29,290 nucleotides of DNA from the NCBI GenBank assembly GCA_963627215.1, contig CAVGAH010000012.1, positions 1 to 29,290 of the forward strand. Reading direction: 5' to 3'. The translations under genes were made by a program, and so were the position numbers. This DNA comes from CAKQOE01 sp963627215 (GTDB lineage Bacteria; Bacillota; Clostridia; Peptostreptococcales; Anaerovoracaceae). Of this stretch, positions 20,986-29,214 are shown one piece after another. Numbering within the stretch: position 1 is the first letter of the stretch; every line of letters begins with the position of its first letter. The notes beneath the pieces were generated by a model. The model saw only the letters and a list, made by a program, of their open reading frames with translations, did no database searches and was not told the DNA's origin.

Positions 20986-23181
20986 TTAAAGCGTTTTATT
21001 ATACGCTTTTCTGAAGAATTCTTCCTGCGAGTTTATTGCAGGTGTGCCTTCTGATATTACTTTATTATATGAGCCGTCAGGCTGTTTTATCCATGCTTTT
21101 ACGTTGTCTGCGAGCATCATGTCAAACATTTCGAATATGCGCTTTCTAAGCGTCGTGTCGAGCACGGGGGCTGCGACCTCTACTCTGTTTACTGTGTTTC
21201 GCGTCATAAAGTCGGCTGATGCGATGTAAATGTCGCATGTTTTGCGTTCTGCGCCGAAAATGTATATCCTTGCGTGCTCAAGGTATCTGCCTACTATGCT
21301 GCGCACGCGTATATTTTCTGTCTGGCCCGGTACTCCCGGCATCAGGCAGCAGATACCGCGTATCACCATTTCGACTGTCACGCCTGCCTGTGAGGCTTTT
21401 ATAAGCTCATCTATTATCCTCTTATCTGAGAGCGAGTTCATCTTGAGCCCTATGTATGCGGGCTGATGATCTTCTGCTTTCTTTATCTCGCGGTCTATGA
21501 GCTCTATTACTCTGTCCTGCAGGCAGTTTGGCGCTACCATGAGCGTTTTCATGCCGTCAGGCAGTATACCCAGCGAAAGGGAGTCAAATACGTGTGACGC
21601 ATCTTCTGCTATCTCAGGAGAGGCTGTCATCATGCACAGGTCTGTGTAAAGACCGGCAGTTTTTTCGTTGTAATTTCCTGTTCCGACCTGGGTTATGTAC
21701 TCAAGGCCGTCTTCGCCCTGACGCACTATCTGGCACAGCTTTGAGTGTACCTTAAAGTGGTCGAAGCCGTATATTATCCTGCATCCCGCGCTTTCGAGAG
21801 CACGCGAGCACTCTATGTTGTGTTCTTCATCAAAACGGGCGCGCAGCTCTACGAGTACGAGCACGTCCTTGCCGTTTTCTGCTGCCTGCTCGAGCGCGCG
21901 CACTATGCGGCTGTCGTCAGCCACCCTGTAGAGAGTTATTCGTACAGAAACAACTTTCGGATCGAATGCCGCTTCTGAAAGCAGTCTTATGAACGGATCT
22001 ATGCTTTCATAAGGATATGCAAGCATAACGTTCTTTTCCTTTATCTGTTCTATCATGCTGCGTTTCGGGTCTATATATGCCGACTGCTGCGGCACGAGCC
22101 TGTTATAAAAAAGCTTATCAGTATAATGCTGCCCGCCGCAGGCTTTAGAGTCAGCTTCACAGTTATTTTCTTCTATCTCATTATTTTCAATATTTCTATC
22201 TTTTTCTTTAAGAACATCGCGAAGCATACCTGTAACGCCCATATCGAGCGGCGACTCAGAATGAAACGCCCGCTCCGTGCTGAAGCCGAGATACGAGCAC
22301 AGCATCGCTATGACCGAGCTGCCCATGAAACGGCTGTAATCGACCTTTACGGGAGCCAGCTTTCTGCGGCTCTTGAGTATCTTTTCCATGTCGCGCCTGT
22401 AGTCTGTCGAATCGTCAAAATCAGCGTCGTCCATATCTATATCGGCGTTGCGTATTATTCGCACGAGTGACTTTCCTGCTATATCGTAGCCCTTAAAGAT
22501 CTTCGGTATAAAATGAAGTATCAGCTCGTCTGCGAGCATGAAAGTTTCTTCTCGTCCCGGCACTTTTATGAGCTGCGGGAACATCTGGCTGTTGCACGGA
22601 ACTATGCCGAGCTTTACAGTCGTTTTCTTCTTTCCTTTGCCCTCTGCGCCGTCACCGTCATCCAAATGCTTTGATTTTCCATTCTTTGACTTTTTAGCGC
22701 TGAGCGCCACTACAGCGTATATCTCTTTTCCGCGCAGAAAAGGAAACGGCTGGCGCTTGCTTATTATCTGCGGCGCGAGAAGCGGCCTTATCTCTTTTTT
22801 GAAATATTTTTCCAGGAACGCCGCGTCTTCTTCTGACAGGCTGCTGAAGTTTATGAGCTGTATGCCGTACTCCAGAAGCTCTGCCATAACGCGCGCGTAT
22901 ATTTCATCTTTCTTGGCGCACAGCCTGCGCACTTCCTTCATTATCGCCTCAAGCTGCTGCTCAGGCGTCATTTGCGTTTTGCTGTCGCGCGAGCCCGGCG
23001 ATGTCTTGGCTCTATCTGTAAGCGAGCCGACTCTTACCATAAAGAATTCGTCTAAATTACTCTGGAATATAGAAAGAAAAGACAGCCGCTCTCCAAGCGG
23101 TACAGAGTCCGACGCAGCCTCTTCCAATACTCTTTCATTAAAACGTAGCCACGAAAGCTCTCTGTTTTCATATATGCTCAT
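20986..23181 (-). CDS. ppk: Polyphosphate kinase 1
   Basis: Transfers the gamma-phosphate of ATP reversibly onto polyphosphate. The 731-residue product starts with the typical ENRELSWLRFNERVLEEA and FQSNLDEFFMVRVGSL. The phosphorylated histidine should be His479 in HFKVHSKL, with the second family histidine His636 in YLEHARIYIF. NYNEKTAGLYTD and the phospholipase-D-like C-terminal domains are present. Two low-complexity inserts stand out: a Lys/Asp/Gly-rich one at about 163-187 and an Asn/Glu-rich one at about 325-353. An open frame continues to 23379, but AAGGAG nine bases before ATG 23181 and the family N-terminus fix the start. It overlaps ppx by 14 bases. Confidence 0.95.
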   Translation of the reverse strand: MSIYENRELSWLRFNERVLEEAASDSVPLGERLSFLSIFQSNLDEFFMVRVGSLTDRAKTSPGSRDSKTQMTPEQQLEAIMKEVRRLCAKKDEIYARVMAELLEYGIQLINFSSLSEEDAAFLEKYFKKEIRPLLAPQIISKRQPFPFLRGKEIYAVVALSAKKSKNGKSKHLDDGDGAEGKGKKKTTVKLGIVPCNSQMFPQLIKVPGREETFMLADELILHFIPKIFKGYDIAGKSLVRIIRNADIDMDDADFDDSTDYRRDMEKILKSRRKLAPVKVDYSRFMGSSVIAMLCSYLGFSTERAFHSESPLDMGVTGMLRDVLKEKDRNIENNEIEENNCEADSKACGGQHYTDKLFYNRLVPQQSAYIDPKRSMIEQIKEKNVMLAYPYESIDPFIRLLSEAAFDPKVVSVRITLYRVADDSRIVRALEQAAENGKDVLVLVELRARFDEEHNIECSRALESAGCRIIYGFDHFKVHSKLCQIVRQGEDGLEYITQVGTGNYNEKTAGLYTDLCMMTASPEIAEDASHVFDSLSLGILPDGMKTLMVAPNCLQDRVIELIDREIKKAEDHQPAYIGLKMNSLSDKRIIDELIKASQAGVTVEMVIRGICCLMPGVPGQTENIRVRSIVGRYLEHARIYIFGAERKTCDIYIASADFMTRNTVNRVEVAAPVLDTTLRKRIFEMFDMMLADNVKAWIKQPDGSYNKVISEGTPAINSQEEFFRKAYNKTL

Positions 23182-24127
23182 GCTGCAGGACTCCTTCCCT
23201 GATTCCATCTTTGATAACTCTAAGCTCGCCACTACCGAGAAATTCTGCAACTGCCTGCAATATGACGATCCCCGGAAGGAACGTGCATATCCTTTCAGGA
23301 AAGAGCTTATTTGTGAGATAAACACAATATCCTTCATCCTCTCTGAATGTTTCCAATATCTGCTGAAATGCGTCTGCATTTACTCCGTAAACACGTTTAC
23401 TCCCCTGTATATTCTCAAGTGCACGATGAAACTTACCGAATGCACGTGCAGTGCCGCCCATTATGTATGTACTGCAGCCGCTGTGTGCCTTCATGTCATT
23501 TTTTATCGACCTCATTACCAAATCTGACTGCAAAAGAGTGAGGATATATGTTCTTATTTTCTGTACTTCTTCATACGTAGGAAGTATGCCCTTTACAAAA
23601 GCATTGTATATACGCAATCCACCACATTCCAGACTTGTCGAACGACTTAATTTACCATTCTCCATCAGCACAGCCTGCATGCTTCCGCCACCCAGATCGA
23701 GTCCTACGGCGTTCTTTTCGCGGCAATTTTTCTTCATGGCCACATAGTCATATACCGCTTCCTCACTGCTGGACACAAGCCTTATATTTACTCCTGTACG
23801 CTTAGCGACTATCTTGAGCACATTGTCACAGTTTACTGCACTCCGCAGAGCGGATGTAGCAAAAAAATCCACCTCATTGCATTTGGACAGTCTGAAAAGA
23901 TCATCTAGCTGCTTTACCTCTGAACATAATCTGTCTATTCCTTCATCTGACAGTATTCCTGCATAAATATAGCTTATGAGTTCTGTTGAGTCCTTTTGAT
24001 TCAATATTTTGATAGCTTCCCCGTTATTCAGCTTATAAACTACGCCATGTATCGTATTCGAACCAATATCAGCAAGTCCTATGAGCCTGTCACCTTCTCT
24101 GCATTTGAGCATCTTACTTTCGAGCAT
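23168..24127 (-). CDS. ppx: Ppx/GppA-family exopolyphosphatase
   Basis: A 319-residue ASKHA-fold phosphatase that removes terminal phosphate from polyphosphate, or from pppGpp in some members. Motifs: ADIGSNTIHGVV (19-30), the ATSALR strand (90-95), SSEEAVYD with the expected catalytic glutamate (119-127) and GLDLGGGSMQAV (142-153). Only the two core domains are present, with no long C-terminal extension. GAAGG lies about eight bases before the ATG at 24127. The overlap with ppk and the 74-base gap to the Na+/Pi symporter argue for one phosphate operon. Which substrate it prefers cannot be told from sequence. Confidence 0.9.
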   Translation of the reverse strand: MLESKMLKCREGDRLIGLADIGSNTIHGVVYKLNNGEAIKILNQKDSTELISYIYAGILSDEGIDRLCSEVKQLDDLFRLSKCNEVDFFATSALRSAVNCDNVLKIVAKRTGVNIRLVSSSEEAVYDYVAMKKNCREKNAVGLDLGGGSMQAVLMENGKLSRSTSLECGGLRIYNAFVKGILPTYEEVQKIRTYILTLLQSDLVMRSIKNDMKAHSGCSTYIMGGTARAFGKFHRALENIQGSKRVYGVNADAFQQILETFREDEGYCVYLTNKLFPERICTFLPGIVILQAVAEFLGSGELRVIKDGIREGVLQHEHI

Positions 24128-24201
24128 AATGTACCTTCCATCTTTGCAGCTTAGTTATCTGCCGCTGCATTATACATTCTTTATTCCTGAGCAATTGTCA
24201 T

Positions 24202-25950
24202 TTATGCGTTTACACCAACAGCATTTTCAGATGAAATATCCTCATCTTCATCATCTATATCAGAATCATTTGCCAGGAAATCATCAAATACTACATGATC
24301 ATTCTTAGCAGCTTCTGCAATATTTATGCATGAGTTGCTTATACGGTCTATTACATTGAGTATTCTGTTATATGGTGCTGTCAGACCGGAATCACACTTA
24401 CCTTCCTTTACACGCTTCATATGAGCCTTTCTCAGTGCTATATCAAGCTCTGTTACATTCTCTTTTGCTGCAACTATATTCTCCATGGCATCTGTATCAC
24501 CCGTTCTTATCATATTTACAGAGCTGTCATAAATATCAGCCACACGGCTCATTACTTCTGATATGTCATTCAGAGCTGTTTCAGAATAATTATGCTTTTT
24601 ATCATTCTTTTCGCGGATATAACCAAGCATTATCCTGCACTGGGTATTTATTCTGTCTATTTCAGTCATAACGCTCATAAGATTTGCAGCTCTCGATGAC
24701 TGTTTTTCCGTCAGAACGCCGGCAGAAAACAGATTAGCCAGATAATTCATTATTGCATCACTTATACCTGCTATAGATGCTGTTTCCTCGATAAGATCAT
24801 TTAAATCAGGCGAATCCTCCTTTTTAAATGTTTCCGCGCATGTAGGGATAAGCTTTCCTACCATATCGCTGCAGTGCATCACCTCGCGTGCTGTCATTTC
24901 AAGTGCTGCCGCCGGCTGAAGTATGAGATTTCCGTCAAGATAGAGCGGCTTACGCGTATCAAGCCTCTCGGAAGCTTTTTCAGGCAGTATCAGCATTACT
25001 ATTTTTACAAGGAGCCATATAAGTGGCAACCATATGATTGTCATAGTCAGATTGAAGCACGTATGAGCATTTGCTATCTGCCTGGATATAACCTCAACTT
25101 CAGGTCCCTTCGGTGATATAAACTGTATAAAAGCTGCATATGGCTTTATAAACCATATAAATATCATCGTACCTGATATATTGAACAGACAGTGTGATAA
25201 TGCAACCCTTTTTGCATTCCTCGACTGACCTATACTTGCAAGTATCGCCGTTATAGTAGTTCCTATATTATCTCCCAGCAGTATAGGTATTGCTCCGGCA
25301 AGTCCTATTACACTTGTTACTCCATCAGGACCTGCCTGTGCAGCAAAATTCTGAAGCACAGCGATTGTAGCACTTGAGCTCTGTACAACGAGCGTCATAA
25401 GTGTTCCTACGAGCACTCCAAGGACAGGTATATTTGCAACATGTGAGATAAGATCTGTAAATACAGGGCTTGATGCGAGCGGCTTCATTACGCTGCTCAT
25501 CGTTTCTATTCCTGTAAAAAGCAGACCGAAACCGAAAATACTGTTACCGATATTCTTTACGCGCTCGCTCTTTGCGATAAAAAATATAAGGAATCCGATG
25601 AAAACTATCAGATAAACATAGTCGCTTATCTTAAACGCGATCAGCTGCGCCGTCATGGTTGTTCCGATGTTTGCGCCGAGTATTACCGAAATGCCCTGCT
25701 TGAGCGTCATAAGGCCCGCGCTTACAAAGCCTATTACCATAACAGTAGTCGCACTGCTGCTCTGGAGCACCGCAGTCGTGATAACGCCCGCCAAAACGCC
25801 CATCAGCGGGTTCATCGTAAGAAATCCTATGACCTTTTTCATTTTGCTGCCCGCAACCTTCTGAAGCGACTCACTCATCATATTCATGCCGAAAATGAAT
25901 ATCGCCAGTCCTCCAAACAGTCCGAACAATGTCGTAATTAATTCTCCCAT
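24202..25950 (-). CDS. Na+/phosphate symporter with PhoU-like C-terminal domain
   Basis: A 582-residue transporter of the NptA/YjbB (PF02690) type. Two inverted membrane repeats each carry the signature QSSSAT (63-68 and 190-195) that forms the substrate site, and GANIGTT / GDNIGTT follow each. A soluble helical domain (about 340-560) resembles PhoU and probably senses phosphate or regulates transport. The last 25 residues are very acidic. AGGAG lies about seven bases before the ATG at 25950. The 5' leader (25951-26030) is strikingly purine-rich on the coding strand. Followed by ppx and ppk, it would supply phosphate for polyphosphate storage. Confidence 0.9.
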   Translation of the reverse strand: MGELITTLFGLFGGLAIFIFGMNMMSESLQKVAGSKMKKVIGFLTMNPLMGVLAGVITTAVLQSSSATTVMVIGFVSAGLMTLKQGISVILGANIGTTMTAQLIAFKISDYVYLIVFIGFLIFFIAKSERVKNIGNSIFGFGLLFTGIETMSSVMKPLASSPVFTDLISHVANIPVLGVLVGTLMTLVVQSSSATIAVLQNFAAQAGPDGVTSVIGLAGAIPILLGDNIGTTITAILASIGQSRNAKRVALSHCLFNISGTMIFIWFIKPYAAFIQFISPKGPEVEVISRQIANAHTCFNLTMTIIWLPLIWLLVKIVMLILPEKASERLDTRKPLYLDGNLILQPAAALEMTAREVMHCSDMVGKLIPTCAETFKKEDSPDLNDLIEETASIAGISDAIMNYLANLFSAGVLTEKQSSRAANLMSVMTEIDRINTQCRIMLGYIREKNDKKHNYSETALNDISEVMSRVADIYDSSVNMIRTGDTDAMENIVAAKENVTELDIALRKAHMKRVKEGKCDSGLTAPYNRILNVIDRISNSCINIAEAAKNDHVVFDDFLANDSDIDDEDEDISSENAVGVNA

Positions 25951-26065
25951 AATTTTTCTCCTGTTTTTTCCTTTTTCATTTGATCTTTTCTTCTTGTTGT
26001 GTTCTTTTTTTGTTTTTTTAATTTACTCTCATATGCAATGAATGAATAAATGCTTCATGACGTGG

Positions 26066-26080
26066 GCGCGCCCGGCGCGC
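26066..26080. repeat. 15-bp 7-1-7 GC palindrome, copy 4
   Basis: Perfect GCGCGCC-C-GGCGCGC in the divergent region between the Na+/Pi symporter and the HAD gene. It is the first of three palindromes within 75 bp. Confidence 0.6.
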
Positions 26081-26087
26081 GGGCATT

Positions 26088-26140
26088 CCGCGCCGCGGCG
26101 CGGCACATGCATCATATAATACGGCGCAAAGCGCCGTATT
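26088..26140. repeat. Two further perfect palindromes in the divergent region
   Basis: CCGCGCCG-CGGCGCGG (26088-26103) is a perfect even palindrome. AATACGGCGC-AAA-GCGCCGTATT (26118-26140) is a perfect 10-bp stem with a three-base loop. Neither is followed by a T-tract on either strand. Both sit upstream of two divergent genes, so they are not ordinary terminators. They may be operators, a mobile palindromic repeat, or an insulator. Confidence 0.6.
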
Positions 26141-26284
26141 TGATTCGTTCACATTTCTTCTTTGCATGTTTAATTGTATTATTTCAATGTAAAAAGGTAA
26201 GCGGCGTTATGTTAAATCTATGTAAAATGTCTGAGTTTTCAATGTTTTTGGGCTTTACTGCGATAACGCGGCGCTCGTCTGCTG

Positions 26285-26298
26285 CGGCGGTGACGCCG
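26285..26298. repeat. Small GTGA-loop hairpin in the divergent region
   Basis: CGGCG-GTGA-CGCCG, a perfect 5-bp stem. It lies upstream of the HAD promoter, so it would not be in the HAD transcript. Confidence 0.35.
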
Positions 26299-26338
26299 AC
26301 TCACTGCTGCCGTATTCGTCGAAATTTTTACATATTCT

Positions 26339-26367
26339 TTGCATTTTCTTCGTCATATCTTTATACT
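26339..26367 (+). promoter_or_regulatory. Promoter of the HAD phosphatase gene
   Basis: -35 TTGCAT (26339-26344), 17-base spacer, -10 TATACT (26362-26367). The leader is about 87 nt. Confidence 0.55.
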
Positions 26368-26460
26368 CGTCGGTTAAACTTACGATGTAAGAAAATAAAA
26401 GTTTAAAAGAAAATTTGAGCCGGTGTGATGAAGTATGACCGGCAGGAAGAAGGTAATAAT

Positions 26461-27237
26461 ATGGAAAAAATACGTGAAAAAAAGGGATTTATATGTGATA
26501 TGGATGGTGTCATCTATCACGGAAACAGACTGCTCCCCGGAGTTAAGGAATTCGTCGAGTGGCTTTACAGAGAAGATAAAAGCTTCCTTTTTCTGACAAA
26601 CTCAAGTCAGAACACTCCGAAGGGACTGTCAGAAAAGCTTTATAAAATGGGGCTTGAAATAGAAGAAAGCAGATTTTACACGAGCGCTCTCGCGACTGCT
26701 GCGTTCCTTAGCAGCCAGAAGCCGGGCTGTCGCGCTTACGTCATAGGCGACGCCAGCCTTTACCTCGCGCTTGACGAGGCAGGCATAGAGATCAGCGACT
26801 ATCACCCTGATTATGTCGTTATAGGCGAATCTAAAAATTACACATACGAGAGCATCGTGCGCGCGACTTATCACGTCAACAACGGCGCGCTGCTCATCGG
26901 TACTAACTACGACCTTACAGGTATAGACGAGCACGGGATATTCCCTGCATGCAAGGCGCTCGTAGCGCCGATAGAGCTCGCCACAGGCAAGGAGGCTTAC
27001 TATGTAGGCAAGCCTAACCCACTCATGATGCGCACCGGACTTCGCATGCTTGGTGTTCACTCTGAGGATGCGGCTATCATCGGCGACAGGATGGATACCG
27101 ATATTGTCACAGGCATAGAGTCGGGCCTTGACACATGCCTCGTGCTCTCAGGCGTTACTACCCGCGAAGGCATAGAAAAATTCCCGTACAGGCCGCGCGT
27201 CGTCGCTTCCGGCGTCGGCGAGATCGCAGCTCTGTAG
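26461..27237 (+). CDS. NagD-like HAD-superfamily phosphatase (class IIA)
   Basis: A 258-residue sugar-phosphate or nucleotide phosphatase of the NagD / p-nitrophenyl-phosphatase group. Motif I CDMDGV with nucleophile Asp13 and acid Asp15, motif II LTNSS (45-49), motif III Lys184 in YVGKPNP, and motif IV GDRMDTDI with Asp209, Asp212 and Asp214 are all intact. The large class IIA cap lies between motifs II and III. An upstream in-frame ATG (26425) is less likely because GAAGAAGG lies seven bases before ATG 26461. It is monocistronic between a promoter and a bidirectional terminator. The physiological substrate is unknown. Confidence 0.9.
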   Translation: MEKIREKKGFICDMDGVIYHGNRLLPGVKEFVEWLYREDKSFLFLTNSSQNTPKGLSEKLYKMGLEIEESRFYTSALATAAFLSSQKPGCRAYVIGDASLYLALDEAGIEISDYHPDYVVIGESKNYTYESIVRATYHVNNGALLIGTNYDLTGIDEHGIFPACKALVAPIELATGKEAYYVGKPNPLMMRTGLRMLGVHSEDAAIIGDRMDTDIVTGIESGLDTCLVLSGVTTREGIEKFPYRPRVVASGVGEIAAL

Positions 27238-27261
27238 CGGTTTTTCATAGACATATACACA

Positions 27262-27325
27262 AAAATAGCTCCGTCGCTTTGCGCCGCTGAATATGAGCGG
27301 TCACCGCGCCGGAGCTGTTTTATTT
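27262..27325. terminator. Bidirectional terminator between the HAD gene and moaC
   Basis: AGCTCCG (27267-27273) pairs with CGGAGCT (27310-27316), continuing outward through A-rich and T-rich flanks. CCGCT / AGCGG forms an inner hairpin. TTTTATTTTATTTT follows on the plus strand, and AAAAA before the stem gives a U-tract on the minus strand. An AT-only stretch with three TTAA units extends to 27359. Confidence 0.85.
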
Positions 27326-27359
27326 TATTTTATTTATTAATTAATTAATTTATTTTATT

Positions 27360-27839
27360 CTATTCCGCTACGAAAAGGCCGCTCTTGCCGCCGTCCTTTT
27401 TTACAAGGCGGATGTCGGTGATGCGCATGCCGCGGTCTATGGCTTTGCACATGTCGTATATCGTCAGAGCTGCTATGGCTACTGCGTTGAGCGATTCCAT
27501 TTCTATGCCTGTCTTTCCTATCGTGCTTGCTGAGGCTTCGATGTGGATGGCTGAGTTTTCTTCGTCTATCTCAAAATCCATGTCTACGCCTGTAATGAAT
27601 ATATTGTGGCACATCGGGATGTTTGAGGCTGTGTTTTTTGCGGCCATGATGCCCGCAGTCTGCGCTACTGAGAGTACATCGCCTTTTGCGATGCTGCCTT
27701 CTTTTATTCTTGTAAGCGTTGCAGGCTGCATGTATATGCTGCCTTTTGCTACTGCTATACGGTGGGTGTCGGCCTTTTCGCCTACGTTTACCATGCGAGG
27801 TCTGCCGTTTTCATCTATATGGGTGAGTCTTTCCTCCAT
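27360..27839 (-). CDS. moaC: Cyclic pyranopterin monophosphate synthase
   Basis: Second enzyme of molybdopterin synthesis: converts the MoaA product (3',8-cyclo-7,8-dihydro-GTP) to cyclic pyranopterin monophosphate. The 159-residue length is typical. Lys52 (AKGDVL), the MCHNI motif (76-80), MESLNAV (114-120), Asp129 and Lys132 in IYDMCKAID, and KKDGGKSG (147-154) match the active site and conserved tail. AAGGAG lies about eight bases before the ATG. It lies 120 bases after moaA on the same strand and probably shares its transcript. Confidence 0.95.
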   Translation of the reverse strand: MEERLTHIDENGRPRMVNVGEKADTHRIAVAKGSIYMQPATLTRIKEGSIAKGDVLSVAQTAGIMAAKNTASNIPMCHNIFITGVDMDFEIDEENSAIHIEASASTIGKTGIEMESLNAVAIAALTIYDMCKAIDRGMRITDIRLVKKDGGKSGLFVAE

Positions 27840-27910
27840 TTTACGCTCTCCTTTTTATATCATACGCTCATTTATTTTTTCTATATGAGTGGTTAATTTG
27901 CTATATCAGC

Positions 27911-27947
27911 GCCCCTCGAGGCGCAAGTGCCAGCCGGCCGGGCCGGC
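27911..27947. repeat. 7-1-7 GC palindrome, copy 5, with a neighbouring hairpin
   Basis: Between moaA and moaC, GCGCC-CCTCGA-GGCGC (27909-27924) is followed by the perfect odd palindrome GCCGGCC-G-GGCCGGC (27933-27947). The latter has the core GCC-C-GGC on the minus strand. No T-tract is adjacent, so full termination between the two genes is unlikely; it may affect mRNA processing. Confidence 0.55.
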
Positions 27948-27959
27948 GCAACTACATCA

Positions 27960-28925
27960 TCAGCCGCCTATCTTGTTCATGTCACGGTCTATCGGGGCGG
28001 CGCCTTCGTTGAGCATGTGGTGCTCGACCTTGTGGCCTATTGATTCTGCGAGCGCTGCGAGGACTTCTTCGTCTGTACCGTTCATGAGGACCGGCTTCAT
28101 CGGAATCTCTTCATTTGAATGCAGGCACGGCTTTATCTTGCCGTCCGACGTCAGCCTTATCTTGTTGCACTCGGCGCAGAAATGGTTGCTGAGCGCGCTT
28201 ATGAAGCCGACTGTGCCGATTGCGCCGGGGAGTCTGTACTCTGTGGCTACCGAGAATTTTTTCTTTGGCTCGGGAACGAGCTCGGGGAATCTGTCGATAA
28301 GCTCCTGATTTGATATGAAGCCGTAGCCTTCGCCGACGTCGGCGTGTCCTATCGGCATGAGCTCTATGAAGCGGACTGATATGTCATGGTCGCGTGTAAG
28401 TTCTATGAAATCACCGAACTCATCATCGTTGAAGCCTCCGAGCGCTACTGTGTTTATCTTTATAGGCGTGAGACCAACGCGTTTAGCTGCTTCTATGCCC
28501 TCGAGGACTTTTGAAAGGTCGCCGCCTCTTGTTATCTCGGCGAACTTTTTCGGGTCGAGCGTGTCGAGGCTGATATTTACGCGCTTGAGACCTGCTTTTT
28601 TGAGATCGTCAGCCATTTCGGCCAGGCGTATGCCATTCGTTGTTATGACTATCTCATCTATGCCGTCTATCGCGTTTATCTTTGCTATCAGGTCTGTAAC
28701 GCCATTCCTTACGAGCGGCTCTCCGCCGGTCAGGCGTATTTTTTTTATTCCGAGCTTTGCTGCTGCTTCGGCGAGACGGACTATTTCCTCAAACGACAGT
28801 ATCTCGCTGTGCGGTATGAGATTCGTGATGCCTGCCTCAGGCATGCAGTATCTGCACCTGAGATTGCACCTGTCCGTTATCGAGATGCGCAGATAGTTTA
28901 TCTCGCGTCCGAATTTATCTATCAT
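27960..28925 (-). CDS. moaA: GTP 3',8-cyclase
   Basis: Radical-SAM enzyme that opens molybdopterin synthesis by cyclising GTP. The 321-residue protein has the SAM cluster motif Cys20-x3-Cys24-x2-Cys27, the GGEP motif (67-70), and the second cluster Cys250-x2-Cys253-x13-Cys267 that binds GTP. The C-terminal GG pair needed for activity in the family is also present. GGAGG lies eleven bases before the ATG at 28925. It leads the moaA-moaC unit. No other Moco genes (moaB, moaD, moaE, moeA) are in the window. Confidence 0.96.
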   Translation of the reverse strand: MIDKFGREINYLRISITDRCNLRCRYCMPEAGITNLIPHSEILSFEEIVRLAEAAAKLGIKKIRLTGGEPLVRNGVTDLIAKINAIDGIDEIVITTNGIRLAEMADDLKKAGLKRVNISLDTLDPKKFAEITRGGDLSKVLEGIEAAKRVGLTPIKINTVALGGFNDDEFGDFIELTRDHDISVRFIELMPIGHADVGEGYGFISNQELIDRFPELVPEPKKKFSVATEYRLPGAIGTVGFISALSNHFCAECNKIRLTSDGKIKPCLHSNEEIPMKPVLMNGTDEEVLAALAESIGHKVEHHMLNEGAAPIDRDMNKIGG

Positions 28926-28998
28926 TATATAATAAACCTCCGAAAATGTTTACGTTATGGAACATGGAACCCTTTGATCAGAAATGATTGTCGTACAT

Positions 28999-29057
28999 AA
29001 TAGTTATCATCGAAAATAGTTATCTTCTATTTTAACATACGGAATGCGAAACATCAA
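28999..29057 (-). promoter_or_regulatory. moaA promoter with paired direct repeats
   Basis: On the minus strand: -35 TTGATG (29052-29057), 17-base spacer, -10 TAAAAT (29029-29034). Just downstream, GATAACTATT occurs twice (29024-29015 and 29008-28999) with a 16-bp period. One copy covers the likely start site and the other the early leader, a typical place for a repressor. The leader to moaA is about 97 nt. Confidence 0.5.
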
Positions 29058-29214
29058 CTTGCAGGTTTTTGATATTTTAGATAGATACTTTTATTTATAC
29101 TTTAGTTCGCTGTCGTTAAGCAACTAATATTAAGCAAATTATTTCCTGAAATTTTTCAACCGTACCCGGTCATACTATTTGGTTTTCGGCAAGCCGCTTG
29201 CTGCAAACTGTCAG
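29058..29214. other. Non-coding gap upstream of moaA
   Basis: AT-rich, no gene seen. A 13-bp odd palindrome, GCAAGC-C-GCTTGC (29189-29201), lies just behind the stop of the leftward gene entering from the right edge. No T-tract follows it closely. Confidence 0.3.

Noticed and set aside
23182..23379. N-terminal extension of Ppk by 66 residues
   Set aside because: The extension runs through the end of ppx, is not Ppk-like, and the ribosome site and family start point to ATG 23181.
22538..23527. Long plus-strand open frame (about 330 codons) opposite ppk and ppx
   Set aside because: No ribosome site, residue composition atypical for a protein, and it lies wholly antisense to two clearly functional genes; it is a by-product of their codon use.
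27322..27359. AT-only tract as a replication or recombination site
   Set aside because: It is simple low-complexity sequence following a terminator; no ordered repeats or DnaA-like boxes.
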